NCBI GenBank assembly: GCA_963803755.1
Contig: CAWDNP010000012.1
Span: forward strand, 248,001 to 312,000
DNA length: 64,000 nucleotides
Source: CAVUPF01 sp963803755
GTDB taxonomy: Bacteria; Actinomycetota; Thermoleophilia; Solirubrobacterales; 70-9
Direction of reading: 5' to 3'
Shown here: positions 42,675 to 51,470 of the stretch, one piece after another
How the letters are laid out: the number at the start of each line of letters is the position of its first letter
Numbering within the stretch: position 1 is the stretch's first letter
Notes under the pieces: model-generated
Seen by the model: only the letters and a program-made list of their open reading frames with translations
What the model was told of the DNA's origin: nothing
The model's database searches: none
Made by a program: the position numbers and the translations under genes

Positions 42675-43457
42675 CTAGTGGCGGACCTGGCAGTCGCGGG
42701 TGAGGGTGGTAGTGAGACGCTGTCCGTTGGCGAAGGAGAAGCTGCCCTTGGCGAAGTTGAAGATCGCGCCCGGGAATCCCGGCGGGGCGGCGCAGCTCGC
42801 GCTGAGAAGACTCCGCGGCCGGCCCTGGAACCGGTAGCGGCGGCCGATTTCGAGAGCGATGTCGGTCACGTAGCCAAGTTCCCCCGCAATCTTCGGGATC
42901 TGCGCCGAGAGGATGGTGCCAAAGAGGCCGGCGCTCTGCTTGACGACCTTGAACGGCAGCACGAGCGTGACCTGTGTCGGACTGGAGACGTAGAGGTGAA
43001 GGAGGACCTCGGGTCGGCCGCCGCTCCTGCCGTTGAAGGCGAGCAGCCTGCCGTGGACGGGGACCAGGGGGAGGCTCGGGAAGTCGACGTCAGCGCCGAA
43101 GCTGCCCCGGCCGATCAGGGCGGGCCGGCAGCGCGCGAGGGCGGCCTGGCTGGTAGTCGACTGGAGCAGATCGATCGGGCAGGTCGGAAGTCCGCCGGAG
43201 AAGAGCTTTCCGTTGCGGTTTATCGCGAAGGAGATCTGCCGCAGCTGCGGCGGCTGGCTGCCGTTGACGGTATCGATTGAGCCTTCGATCCGAACGGTCA
43301 CCGGGACAGGACGGTGGCGCGGCAGCGCACTTGGAGAAAAGCCACCGTCGAAAGCCACCCGCAGGCCTTCGCTCTGTGTCAGCTCACCGCGGGCGACGCT
43401 GGCGCTGAGGAGCGCGGCGAGGAGAAGGGCGATTGGGATGGCGAGGCGTCGCTGCAT
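42675..43457 (-). CDS. Secreted hypothetical protein
   Basis: 260 residues from the ATG at 43457, which gives a clean signal peptide ('RLAIPIALLLAALLSASVARG'-like, Sec type). The longer reading from 43604 was rejected. The mature part is beta-rich and repeats the theme 'PLIGRGSFGADVDFPSLPLV', 'LLAFNGRSGGRPEVLLHLYV'. Two Cys pairs may form disulfides. This kind of protein is frequent in Thermoleophilia but its function is unknown. It is followed by the terminator at 42653. Confidence 0.7.
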   Translation of the reverse strand: MQRRLAIPIALLLAALLSASVARGELTQSEGLRVAFDGGFSPSALPRHRPVPVTVRIEGSIDTVNGSQPPQLRQISFAINRNGKLFSGGLPTCPIDLLQSTTSQAALARCRPALIGRGSFGADVDFPSLPLVPVHGRLLAFNGRSGGRPEVLLHLYVSSPTQVTLVLPFKVVKQSAGLFGTILSAQIPKIAGELGYVTDIALEIGRRYRFQGRPRSLLSASCAAPPGFPGAIFNFAKGSFSFANGQRLTTTLTRDCQVRH

Positions 43458-43666
43458 GACCCTGCTCCTGAGTCTACGGGCGCCAGGGCTTGGCTTTGGG
43501 ACGCCCGCCGCCCGCTCGCAGTTTTCGCGATGCTGTTCGGCCCCTCGATGGACAACGAGGTCTTCCTGCTCTCCCGCATCCCGCGAGGAGTAGGACAACG
43601 GCATAGCAGCGAGGCCTCGATCGCACCATCCGCGTGCCCCCTGCTGGGGCGGCGGCTGAGCAAGCG

Positions 43667-44533
43667 TCAGTCGCCCCCGCTGGCGCGGTCGGCGGTGTGG
43701 GCGACCTGCTCTGCCCGGTGGCGGACCTCAGCGGCGGCATCGCGGGTGGCGTCAAGCGCCGCCTCCCTCACCGCGGTGACGCCCTCGCTCGGTTTGCCAC
43801 CGATGATGTCGCGGAAGGCGTTCTTAAAGCGCTCGGTGCGGCGGTCGGGACGGAAGCGCTGCGCGGCCTTGGCCTGCTTAGCTGGCCGCTGCTCGCCGTA
43901 CCAGCGCCTCGCCCAGGGCGAGTTCGGCTTGCCGATCCGCACCGCCCCGTAGATCGCAATCGGGAAGACGAAGAAGCCGACCGCCCCGTGCATGATCCGC
44001 TGCTTGGCGAAACAGATCGCAACCAGCGCAAAGACGATGAGGGCGCCCGCGATACTCCCGATCACCGCCTCGACCGAGCCGGTCTCGACGCTGAGCGGGC
44101 TGAAGCCCAGCAGCATCAGCATCATCCCGGCTGCCGCGATCACCGTCGCGTCAATCGAGCTGCGGCCCTGCTCGGCCCAGTAGACGTCGTCAAGGTAGAC
44201 CCAGAGGGCGAACTCGTCGATGGTGAGGCCGCCGCCGACGCCGAAGAAGAAGGCGCAGATCTCGGCATAGGGACTTTGCCCGAGCGTCGCAAAGCCAAGC
44301 GTGCCGGCGATCATCATCGTGACGATGCCGAAGACGAGGTGGTGCAGATGGACGCCACCGTCGCTGACCACGCTGCCCGGCCACCACTGCACCCTGTCGC
44401 TGCGCATCAGCCGCGTGCTCATTCTGATGAAGGCGAAGGAGAGGATAAACCCAGTCAGAACCAAGAACAGGCCCTGCTCGTCGTGTTCGACCAGCTGGTT
44501 CCAGAAGTTGGAGAAGACCGAGGCGGAGCTCAT
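43667..44533 (-). CDS. Polytopic membrane protein with C-terminal helical tail
   Basis: 288 residues. About six membrane helices occur in the first 200 residues, with the motif 'SDGGVHLHHLVFGIVTMM' and 'GGLTIDEFALWVYLDDVYWAE', characteristic of an uncharacterised actinobacterial integral membrane family. A soluble tail of about 75 residues ends in a helix rich in Ala, Glu and Arg ('AALDATRDAAAEVRHRAEQV'). It overlaps the next membrane gene by 4 bp, so the two probably work together. The function is unknown. Confidence 0.75.
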   Translation of the reverse strand: MSSASVFSNFWNQLVEHDEQGLFLVLTGFILSFAFIRMSTRLMRSDRVQWWPGSVVSDGGVHLHHLVFGIVTMMIAGTLGFATLGQSPYAEICAFFFGVGGGLTIDEFALWVYLDDVYWAEQGRSSIDATVIAAAGMMLMLLGFSPLSVETGSVEAVIGSIAGALIVFALVAICFAKQRIMHGAVGFFVFPIAIYGAVRIGKPNSPWARRWYGEQRPAKQAKAAQRFRPDRRTERFKNAFRDIIGGKPSEGVTAVREAALDATRDAAAEVRHRAEQVAHTADRASGGD

Positions 44534-45279
44534 GCGCGGGCCGGGACCGAGTGTAGCCGTGGCCCCGTGCCGTCCTTCTCCGCGATCAGGTCAAGCGTGA
44601 GCAGAACCGCCGCCACGGCGTAGATCGGTGCCAGTAAGACGTTGGAGAGGGACTCCGCGACCCAGGTCCCAAGCAGCGTGTGGCCCAGCAGGTGGTGGAC
44701 CAGGCCGGCCGCGATCCCCGCGATCCCGTCCCCGGCCACCTCGATTGGCCCCAGGACCAAGAGCACCGTCCAGAATCGCCCCCGCACCAGGTCCCAACTG
44801 CGCCGGAATGCGCCTCCCACGCTGCGTCCTTCGATCTCCACCACCGGCCCGGCCAGCCCGAACCAGACGAAGATCGCCACCCCCGGGGCGAGGAGGAGGA
44901 TCAGCCCGACCGCGACAAACAGCCCATAGAGGAGGTCCACGGCAATCAGCCTGTGATAGTTGAGCCGGCGGGCGATATCGCGAAGGGAAGGAGCTCGCCC
45001 GTGCTCAGCGTGGGTCAGGGAGATCGCCACGGCACCGCTGTAGAAAACCTCCCCGATCAGCCCGGTGATCGTCAACGCCACGACCGCGCCGGCCGCCGCG
45101 GCGACCAGCAACCCGTTGGAGGCGCTGAGCGACCCGACTTCGGCGTTGACGGTGATCGCGTCGATCAGGCCGAGCGGTACGAAGACGACCGCCGCCAACA
45201 GCAGGAGGGAGGGCGCCCACCTCGCGCAGGTGCGGGCGATCCGGACGTAGATCGATATTGGCCTGATCCGCTCGGCCAC
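44530..45279 (-). CDS. Polytopic membrane protein (YciC / DUF7544-like)
   Basis: 249 residues with five or six membrane segments: 'WAPSLLLLAAVVFVPLGLID', 'LIGEVFYSGAVAISLTH', 'LLYGLFVAVGLILLLAPGVA'. 'VEGRSVGGAFRRSWDLVRGR'-like sequence between helices is typical of the GlpF-like/YciC and 'glycerophosphoryl diester phosphodiesterase membrane domain' type. The function is unknown. It is coupled to the downstream membrane gene (ATGA) and ends the trio that starts with the zinc-ribbon protein. Confidence 0.75.
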   Translation of the reverse strand: MAERIRPISIYVRIARTCARWAPSLLLLAAVVFVPLGLIDAITVNAEVGSLSASNGLLVAAAAGAVVALTITGLIGEVFYSGAVAISLTHAEHGRAPSLRDIARRLNYHRLIAVDLLYGLFVAVGLILLLAPGVAIFVWFGLAGPVVEIEGRSVGGAFRRSWDLVRGRFWTVLLVLGPIEVAGDGIAGIAAGLVHHLLGHTLLGTWVAESLSNVLLAPIYAVAAVLLTLDLIAEKDGTGPRLHSVPARA

Positions 45280-45280
45280 G

Positions 45281-45631
45281 CTAGCGGCGCCGGCGCCCGG
45301 ACTTGACCCGGCCCCGCGCCTCCAGCTTGGGGCGCGAAGACTCCGAGGCGGGCACGCGCCGCACGTCGCTTAGCTCGGGGATCAGCAACTCTTCCGCGCA
45401 GCTCCGGTGCCAGTGGTGGTGGTCGGTCCCGCCGAGCCGGCGCACGAACTGGACGACGGTGTGCTCGGTCCCGATCTCGATCTCGCCGTGGCATCCGGGA
45501 CAGCGATAGAGCTTCTGGGAGATACCGCGGATCAGCCACGCCTCATCGCCCTCGTTGGTGCGCCCGCGCAGGCTCCACCTGATGCTGGGAAGCCCGTCGT
45601 GCCGGCTTATCGACGCCATTGCTGCGCTCAT
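45281..45631 (-). CDS. Zinc-ribbon-like hypothetical protein
   Basis: 116 residues from the ATG at 45631. 'KLYRCPGCHGEIEIGTEHTV' has a CxxC, and 'DHHHWHRSCAEELL' supplies His and Cys, together a likely zinc site. The tail is basic ('KLEARGRVKSGRRRR'), suited to nucleic-acid or ribosome binding. This layout is common in actinobacterial proteins annotated loosely as ATP/GTP-binding. It ends 1 bp before the membrane protein gene start at 45279 and is probably co-transcribed. It is divergent from the RpiR gene (45680). Confidence 0.6.
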   Translation of the reverse strand: MSAAMASISRHDGLPSIRWSLRGRTNEGDEAWLIRGISQKLYRCPGCHGEIEIGTEHTVVQFVRRLGGTDHHHWHRSCAEELLIPELSDVRRVPASESSRPKLEARGRVKSGRRRR

Positions 45632-45679
45632 CCAACCAGATCGGAAGGGAAAGCACGAGGCCCGGCGAAATGGACCGCC

Positions 45680-46534
45680 GTGACCAAGACCGCGACGAAG
45701 TCCCCCCAGCTCAAAAGCCTTTCCGAGTACATCCAGGAGCGCTTTGATGAGTTCTCGCGCTCCCAGAAGGACGTTGCCCGCTACATCGTCGATCACCTCG
45801 ACGAGGCAGCTTTTCTAACCGCCGAGGAGCTAGCCCGCAGAGCGAGCACCTCCTCATCGACGGTGGTGCGCTTCTCCCAGGCCCTTGGCTTCGAGGGCTA
45901 CCCCGAGCTACAGCAGGCAGCGATAGAGGAGTACCGCAACTCAATCGCCGGCGGCAACGGCGGGAGCCCTGGAGGGGCACTCTTCTCCTTTGATCACACC
46001 GAGCTGGAGGGATCGCTCGGCGCTGACTACGCGAACCTGGAGGAAACAGCGCGCAACCTCACCCGCGAGCAGGTCGACGCCTCGGTCGCGGCGCTGGCCA
46101 ACGCCCAGCGCGTCGTCATCGTCGGCGTCGACCAGATGGCCTTCTTCGCCAGCTACCTTCGGCACACGCTCAGCCTCCTCGACATCCGCTCTGAGATCGT
46201 CGCCAGCACGGGTGGGGAGTCCCTCCAGCGCCTCGGGCGGATCGATGAGGACACGCTGGTCATCGTCCTCTCGGCCGGGCGCGCCCATCCGTTGCTGCTG
46301 CGCGCGATGAAGCTGGCACTGCACCGCCGCGCCCGCACGCTGGCGATCTCTGACGCTTCTATGTCTGAGGTCGGTGAGCACGCCGAGCTGACCCTCTACT
46401 TCTCCTCGAACAGCCCCTCTTTCGCGCGGTCAAACACAGCGCTGATGGCGCTTGTGCAGGCGCTGGCTCACGGCCTTTACGCGCGGGATGAGGCTGCGCA
46501 CAAAGACCGGATTCGCGCCTACAAGCTGAAGTAA
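45680..46534 (+). CDS. RpiR-family transcriptional regulator (HTH + SIS)
   Basis: 284 residues, GTG start at 45680. The N-terminal HTH_6 domain ('FSRSQKDVARYIVDHLDEAA', 'ARRASTSSSTVVRFSQALGF') precedes a SIS domain ('ANAQRVVIVGVDQMAFFASY', 'IVLSAGRAHPLLLRAMKLAL'). RpiR proteins sense phosphosugars. It lies 24 bp upstream of pdxS, so it may regulate or be co-transcribed with PLP synthesis, whose substrates are pentose and triose phosphates. Confidence 0.9.
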   Translation: MTKTATKSPQLKSLSEYIQERFDEFSRSQKDVARYIVDHLDEAAFLTAEELARRASTSSSTVVRFSQALGFEGYPELQQAAIEEYRNSIAGGNGGSPGGALFSFDHTELEGSLGADYANLEETARNLTREQVDASVAALANAQRVVIVGVDQMAFFASYLRHTLSLLDIRSEIVASTGGESLQRLGRIDEDTLVIVLSAGRAHPLLLRAMKLALHRRARTLAISDASMSEVGEHAELTLYFSSNSPSFARSNTALMALVQALAHGLYARDEAAHKDRIRAYKLK

Positions 46535-46558
46535 GACCCGTCCCCGTATATTGGGGTC

Positions 46559-47446
46559 ATGACCGAGCGCGCCACCTTCAGGGTGAAGACCGGCTTGGCT
46601 GAGATGCTCAAGGGCGGGGTGATCATGGATGTGGTCACTCCGCAGCAGGCAAGGGTTGCCGAGGAGGCTGGAGCCTGCGCTGTGATGGCGCTGGAGCGGG
46701 TTCCGGCGGACATCCGCAGGGACGGGGGCGTGGCGCGAATGTCTGACCCGGCGATGATCAAGGAGATCCAGGAGGCGGTGACGATTCCGGTGATGGCGAA
46801 GGCCCGGATCGGGCACTTCGCAGAGGCCCAGGTGCTGCAATCACTTGAAGTCGATTATGTGGACGAGTCGGAGGTGCTGACCCCGGCAGATGAGCGCAAC
46901 CACATCGACAAGCTTGCCTTCGAGGTCCCCTTCGTCTGCGGCGCCACCAACCTCGGCGAGGCGCTGCGACGGATCGGCGAGGGCGCGGCGATGATCCGCT
47001 CTAAGGGCGAGGCCGGCACCGGCAACATCGTTGAGGCGGTCCGCCACATGCGCGAGATAACCGCCGCCGTCAAGCGCCTCTCCCAGCTCGGCCCCGAGGA
47101 GCTTGCGGGGGCGGCCAAGGAGCACCAGGCGCCGCTTGAGGTCCTCCGCGAGGTCGCGGGGGCGGGACGCCTGCCGGTGCCCCTGTTTTGCGCCGGCGGC
47201 ATCGCCACTCCCGCCGACGCGGCGCTGATGATGCAGCTCGGCGCCGAAGGGAACTTCGTCGGCTCGGGGATCTTCAAGAGCGCTGACCCGGAGCGCCGCG
47301 CCCGGGCGATCGTCGAGGCGACCACGCACTTCAACGATCCCGAGCGGGTCACGGCCGCTTCGATCGGGCTGGGAGAGGCGATGGCGGGGCTGGAGATCTC
47401 CGAGCTGGCCGCGGCCGACGCGCTGCTCCAGGATCGCGGTGCCTGA
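46559..47446 (+). CDS. pdxS: Pyridoxal 5'-phosphate synthase subunit PdxS
   Basis: 295 residues, a (beta/alpha)8 barrel that makes PLP from ribose 5-phosphate, glyceraldehyde 3-phosphate and ammonia. 'VKTGLAEMLKGGVIMDVVTP' has the first catalytic Asp and 'VMAKARIGHFAEAQ' the imine-forming Lys. 'EAGTGNIVEAVRHMR' holds the second Lys region and 'GIATPADAALMMQLGAEG' the phosphate site. 12-mer formation with PdxT is standard. It overlaps pdxT by 8 bp. Confidence 0.97.
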   Translation: MTERATFRVKTGLAEMLKGGVIMDVVTPQQARVAEEAGACAVMALERVPADIRRDGGVARMSDPAMIKEIQEAVTIPVMAKARIGHFAEAQVLQSLEVDYVDESEVLTPADERNHIDKLAFEVPFVCGATNLGEALRRIGEGAAMIRSKGEAGTGNIVEAVRHMREITAAVKRLSQLGPEELAGAAKEHQAPLEVLREVAGAGRLPVPLFCAGGIATPADAALMMQLGAEGNFVGSGIFKSADPERRARAIVEATTHFNDPERVTAASIGLGEAMAGLEISELAAADALLQDRGA

Positions 47447-48029
47447 GCTGCGCATCGGCGTCCTCGCCATTCAGGGTGGATTCGAGGCGCATGTCCGAAT
47501 GCTGCGAGGTCTTGGGGCCGATGTGCATGAGGTTCGGGATCCCGAGGATCTGGTTGGACTGGAGGGGCTGGTGATCCCCGGTGGCGAGAGCACGACGATT
47601 GAGATGGGAATCGAGTCGGGTGGGTTGGAGCACGCGATCCGGGCTCACCATGAGGCCGGCCGGCCGATTCTCGGCACCTGCGCCGGGTTGATCGTCTGCG
47701 ACGACGCGCACTTGGGCCTGATCGACGCCACCGCGGAGCGAAACGCCTTCGGTCGCCAGCTGCAGAGCTTTGAGGCCGACCTCAAGGTGGAGGGGATCGG
47801 TGAGGAGCCGTTGCGCACCGTTTTCATCCGCGCCCCTTGGGTCCAGCGGCACGGGTCGGGGGTAGAGGTGCTCGCCTCGCATGGGGGCCATCCAGTGGCG
47901 ATCCGCGAGGGCAGTGTCCTCGCCTGTGCCTTTCACCCGGAGCTGACCGATGATTCGCGCTTTCACGCGCTCTTTATGGCGATGGCGACGAGCGCGCGCG
48001 AGCGCGCCAGGGAGGAGGCAACTAGTTGA
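47439..48029 (+). CDS. pdxT: Pyridoxal 5'-phosphate synthase glutaminase PdxT
   Basis: 196 residues, a class I glutaminase that feeds ammonia to PdxS. 'LAIQGGFEAHVRML' and 'IPGGESTTIEMG' form the oxyanion region. The nucleophile is in 'LGTCAGLIV' and the His-Glu pair in 'FHPELTDD'. The GTG start lies inside pdxS. Its stop overlaps the peptidase TTG start (TTGA), coupling three genes. Confidence 0.96.
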   Translation: MPELRIGVLAIQGGFEAHVRMLRGLGADVHEVRDPEDLVGLEGLVIPGGESTTIEMGIESGGLEHAIRAHHEAGRPILGTCAGLIVCDDAHLGLIDATAERNAFGRQLQSFEADLKVEGIGEEPLRTVFIRAPWVQRHGSGVEVLASHGGHPVAIREGSVLACAFHPELTDDSRFHALFMAMATSARERAREEATS

Positions 48030-49131
48030 GGGACCCAAGGGCGGAGGGCCTGGCAAAGATCCTGGTCGGATACTCGACCGAGGTAAAGGAGGGGGAGATC
48101 GTCTCGATCGACAGCGAGAACGCCGCCGCGCCGCTGGTGCTGGCAGTTTATGAGGAGGTGCTGAAGGCGGGCGCCAACCCGATCCTCAACGTCTCCTTGG
48201 AGGGCCAGTCGGCCGCCTACTTCAAGTACGCGAGCGACGCTCAGCTCGGCTGGATCTCACCGGTGGCGGAGTGGATGGTCGAGCACGCCGACGTGCGGAT
48301 CGCGATCGGCGCCAGCACCAACACCCGCGAGCTCTCAGCGGTTGCGCCGGAGCGCCAGACCCGTCGCCAGGCCGCCACCGGAGACCTCTTGGCGCGGGCG
48401 ATGAAGCGCAGCGCCGCCGGTGAGTTCCGCTGGTGTTACACGCTCTACCCGACCAGTGCCTACGCCTCTGAGGCGGAGATGAGCCTGGCCGACTACGAGG
48501 ACTTCTACTACGGCGCCTGTCTGGTTGGCACCGATGGCGACCCGCTGACCGCATGGCAGCGGGCCTCGGCTGAACGAAGCGGCTTGCCGAGTGGATCGAG
48601 GGCCACGAGGAGGTCCGGGTGAGAGCGCCTGGAACCGACATTAGGCTGGGAATCGCTGCTCGGAAGTTCATTCCCTGCGACGGCCGCCACAACATGCCCG
48701 ACGGCGAGTTCTTCACCGGGCCGGTCGAGGACTCAGTCGAGGGCGAGGTGACCTTCCACCTACCCGCGGTGATCGGTGGGCGTGAGGTCTCCGGAGTGAG
48801 GCTTCGTTTCGAGTCGGGCCAAGTCATCGACGCCAGCGCCGAGCGGGGCGAGGAGTTCTTGGTCAAGCTGCTCGACACCGACTCCGGAGCGCGTCGCCTG
48901 GGCGAGCTTGGGATCGGCACCAACTACGGGATCGACCGAGGCACCCGCGAGGTCTTACTCGACGAGAAGATCGGCGGAACCGTCCACATGGCGGTCGGCC
49001 GCAGCTACCCGGAGTCCGGAGGCGAGAACGAGTCGGCGGTCCACACCGATCTCGTCTGTGACCTCCGCCTTGGCGGCAAGCTCGAAGTCGACGGAAATGT
49101 GATGCAGGAAGACGGGAGGTTCGTCGTCTGA
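48026..49131 (+). CDS. M29-family aminopeptidase, one frame change
   Basis: The TTG start overlaps pdxT. Frame one reads the N-terminal domain ('EGLAKILVGYSTEVKEGEIV', 'YEEVLKAGANPILNVS'). Near 48577 one base is missing; the next frame continues as 'KRLAEWIEGHEEVRV' and the metal site region: 'CDGRHNMPDGEFFTGPVEDS' (Glu), 'GIGTNYGIDRGTREVLLDEK' and 'GTVHMAVGRSYPESGG' (His), 'HTDLVCDL' (Asp). Joined length is about 368 residues, as for thermophilic aminopeptidase T/AmpS. It is cytoplasmic and probably intact in the cell. Confidence 0.85.
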
Positions 49132-49567
49132 CTATTGGTTTGGGAGCGGCGAGCCAGCCAGGATGAAGAACCAGACAGTAAGTGCCAGAGCGGCAAGTAG
49201 GACCGAGCCCATCAGCACCGCCTCGAGGACCGTGGTGGTTTCGGCGGTTGGGGAGGTGTCGCGTACGCTTTTAAGCCATGTTGGGCGCATCGAGGCGAGG
49301 CGGTTGGTACCGGTGATCCTCACGTAGAGGCTGTTGAGCCGCCCGATCATCCAGGCGACGACGAGCACCGGAGACGATGATCCCGACAGCGACGACCATG
49401 TAGGGGCCACCGCTTGGAAACTGGGTGTGGGAGACCTTCGAGCCGATGTAGATCCAGCTAAGTGGGATAGCCGTCCACAGCGAGAGAGCGGCCAGCAGCA
49501 TGGCGATGACGACGGCGCCCGCCGCCAAGCCCCGGGCGGGGTTGTGGCTGTGCGATTTGGCTGCCAT
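49132..49567 (-). CDS. Small membrane protein, one frame change
   Basis: Two membrane helices in one frame ('LAAGAVVIAMLLAALSLWTA', 'PYMVVAVGIIVS'), then a frame change near 49377, then 'VLVVAWMIGRLNSLYVRITG' and a last helix ('VLEAVLMGSVLLAALALTVW'). Start is the ATG at 49567; total about 145 residues. Family unknown. It is convergent with the M29 peptidase, with adjacent stop codons, and divergent from yebC (27 bp apart). Confidence 0.55.
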
Positions 49568-49593
49568 CCCTGGATCCATAGAATGACAGGCCC

Positions 49594-50343
49594 ATGTCCG
49601 GACACTCGAAGTGGTCATCGATCAAACACAAGAAGGCCGCGGCCGACGCGAAACGCGGCCAGCAGTTCACGAAGCTGGCACGCGCGATCACCGTTTCGGC
49701 CCGCGAGGGCGGAGGTGATCCCGACGCCAATCCCTCCCTCGCCACCGCTATCCAGAAGGCCCGCGATGCCTCGATGCCCAAGGACAACATCCAGCGCGCC
49801 GTCGACCGCGGCACCGGTGCCGGCAGCGACGGCGAGGCGATCGAGCGGATCGTCTTTGAGGGCTACGGGCCCGGCGGCGCCGCGGTTTTGGTCGAGACGC
49901 TGACCGATAATCGCAACCGCACCAGCGCCGACGTGCGCCACGCCTTCACCAAGCACGGCGGCAGCCTCGGCGAGCCGGGCTCTGTTGCCTGGATCTTCGA
50001 GAAGCGCGGCGCGGTCGTCGTCGCCAGCGCCCGCTACGGCGAGGACGACCTAATCTCTGCGATCGACGCGGGTGCCGAGGACGTGCAGGAAGACGGTGAC
50101 ACGCTGCGGGTACTCTCGGGCCCCGGCGACCTGGCGGCGGTGCGCGAGGCGCTTGAGTCCGCTGGCGTGGAGATCCAGTCCGCCGAGGTGGCGATGGAGC
50201 CGAAGAGCACGGTGGAGGTGGATGAGGGGGACGCCGTCGAGCTGCTGCGCCTCCTGGACGACCTCTCTGAGCACGACGACGTCAGCGAGGTCCACGCCAA
50301 CTTCGATATCCCCGTGGAGATCCTCGAGCGCGTCGCCGTCTGA
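49594..50343 (+). CDS. yebC: YebC/TACO1-family regulatory or translation factor
   Basis: 249 residues. The N-terminus 'SGHSKWSSIKHKKAAADAKR' and 'GGDPDANPSLATAIQKARDA', 'MPKDNIQRAVDRGTG' are family signatures; 'EGYGPGGAAVLVETLTDNRN' and the beta-rich C-terminal domains follow. YebC proteins were described as DNA-binding regulators and recently as factors relieving ribosome pausing at prolines, which would complement EF-P in this window. It precedes ruvCAB, the standard order. Confidence 0.95.
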   Translation: MSGHSKWSSIKHKKAAADAKRGQQFTKLARAITVSAREGGGDPDANPSLATAIQKARDASMPKDNIQRAVDRGTGAGSDGEAIERIVFEGYGPGGAAVLVETLTDNRNRTSADVRHAFTKHGGSLGEPGSVAWIFEKRGAVVVASARYGEDDLISAIDAGAEDVQEDGDTLRVLSGPGDLAAVREALESAGVEIQSAEVAMEPKSTVEVDEGDAVELLRLLDDLSEHDDVSEVHANFDIPVEILERVAV

Positions 50344-50376
50344 AGGCATCCGAGCTTCTTCCCAGAATCAACTCCC

Positions 50377-50877
50377 ATGCAGGTAGTGATGGGCATCGAT
50401 CCCGGTGCCGCCAACCTCGGCTTCGGAATCGTGCGGGTCGAGGGCAACCATATGGTCGCCCTCGACGGCGGTGTGGTCGAAACCAAGCCGGAGCTGCCGA
50501 TCGAGTGTCGGTTGGAGTGCATCCACCGCGCGCTCGCCGAGCTGCTCGCCTGGCACGAGCCGAAGGCGATGGCGATCGAGGACATCTACTTCGGCAAAAA
50601 CGTGCGCTCGGCAATGGCGGTCGGCCAGGCGAGCGGCGTCGCCATGCTCGCTGCCGCGCAGGGTGGCGTGCGCTGCTTCACCTACACGCCACAGGCGATC
50701 AAGATGGCCGTCTGCGGATCCGGTGCCGCCGAGAAGCACCAGGTCCAAAGGATGGTCGGAACGTTGCTCGCCCTCCCTGAGCCACCTGATTCCGACCACG
50801 CGGCCGATGCGCTCGCGGTGGCGATCTGCCACGGCGGCGCCGGCAAGCGCGAGGCGATCGAGGCGATGGCCGGATGA
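50377..50877 (+). CDS. ruvC: Holliday junction endonuclease RuvC
   Basis: 166 residues, RNase H-like. Acidic residues in 'MGIDPGAANLGFGIV' (Asp7), 'AIEDIYFGKNVRSAMAVGQA' (Glu), and 'DSDHAADALAVAICH' (Asp pair) make the active site. It cuts four-way junctions held by RuvAB. It overlaps ruvA by 4 bp. Confidence 0.95.
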   Translation: MQVVMGIDPGAANLGFGIVRVEGNHMVALDGGVVETKPELPIECRLECIHRALAELLAWHEPKAMAIEDIYFGKNVRSAMAVGQASGVAMLAAAQGGVRCFTYTPQAIKMAVCGSGAAEKHQVQRMVGTLLALPEPPDSDHAADALAVAICHGGAGKREAIEAMAG

Positions 50878-51470
50878 TCGCCGCGGTCCGAGGTGAGGTG
50901 ATGGTGCGCCGACCCGATCACGTGGTGATCGATACCGGCGGCGTCGGCTACCGTCTCGTGGTCTCCGCGGAGACCTTGAAGGCCGTCCCCGCGACGGGGC
51001 GTGAGGCCTTTTTGCATGCCGAGCTGATCTCCCGCGAGGACTCGCTCGCCCTCTATGGCTTTGCCTCCGAGGAGGAGCGCGATCTCTTCCGCGAGCTGAT
51101 CTCGGTCAGCGGCATCGGGCCCAAGGTGGCGATCGCCGCCCTCTCGGGCGGCGCCGCCCGAGACCTGCTGCGAGCGATCGCGACGGGTGATGCGAAACGC
51201 TTCCAAGCGGTCCCCGGGATCGGCAAGCGGACCTCGGAGCGAATCATCGTCGAGCTGCGCGAGAAGGTCGCCGGGGCGCTGGAGGAAGAGGTCGCGATCG
51301 ACGCGGGCGGCGATACCGACGCTCGCTCGCTCGCCCGCGATGGCCTCGTCAACCTCGGCTACGCGCTGCTTGAGGCCGAGCAGCTGCTCGACGGAGTCAA
51401 GGGCGAAGGCCCCGAGGCCCTCGTGGCGGCAGCGCTGCGCAAAGCAGGGACCTCGCAGAGCAAGGCATGA
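50874..51470 (+). CDS. ruvA: Holliday junction helicase subunit RuvA
   Basis: 198 residues. N-terminal OB domain ('GEVMVRRPDHVVIDTGGVGY'), two helix-hairpin-helix units ('LISVSGIGPKVAIAALSGG', 'QAVPGIGKRTSERIIVELRE') and the flexible C-terminal RuvB-binding domain. It overlaps ruvC and ruvB by 4 bp each. Confidence 0.95.
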   Translation: MIAAVRGEVMVRRPDHVVIDTGGVGYRLVVSAETLKAVPATGREAFLHAELISREDSLALYGFASEEERDLFRELISVSGIGPKVAIAALSGGAARDLLRAIATGDAKRFQAVPGIGKRTSERIIVELREKVAGALEEEVAIDAGGDTDARSLARDGLVNLGYALLEAEQLLDGVKGEGPEALVAAALRKAGTSQSKA

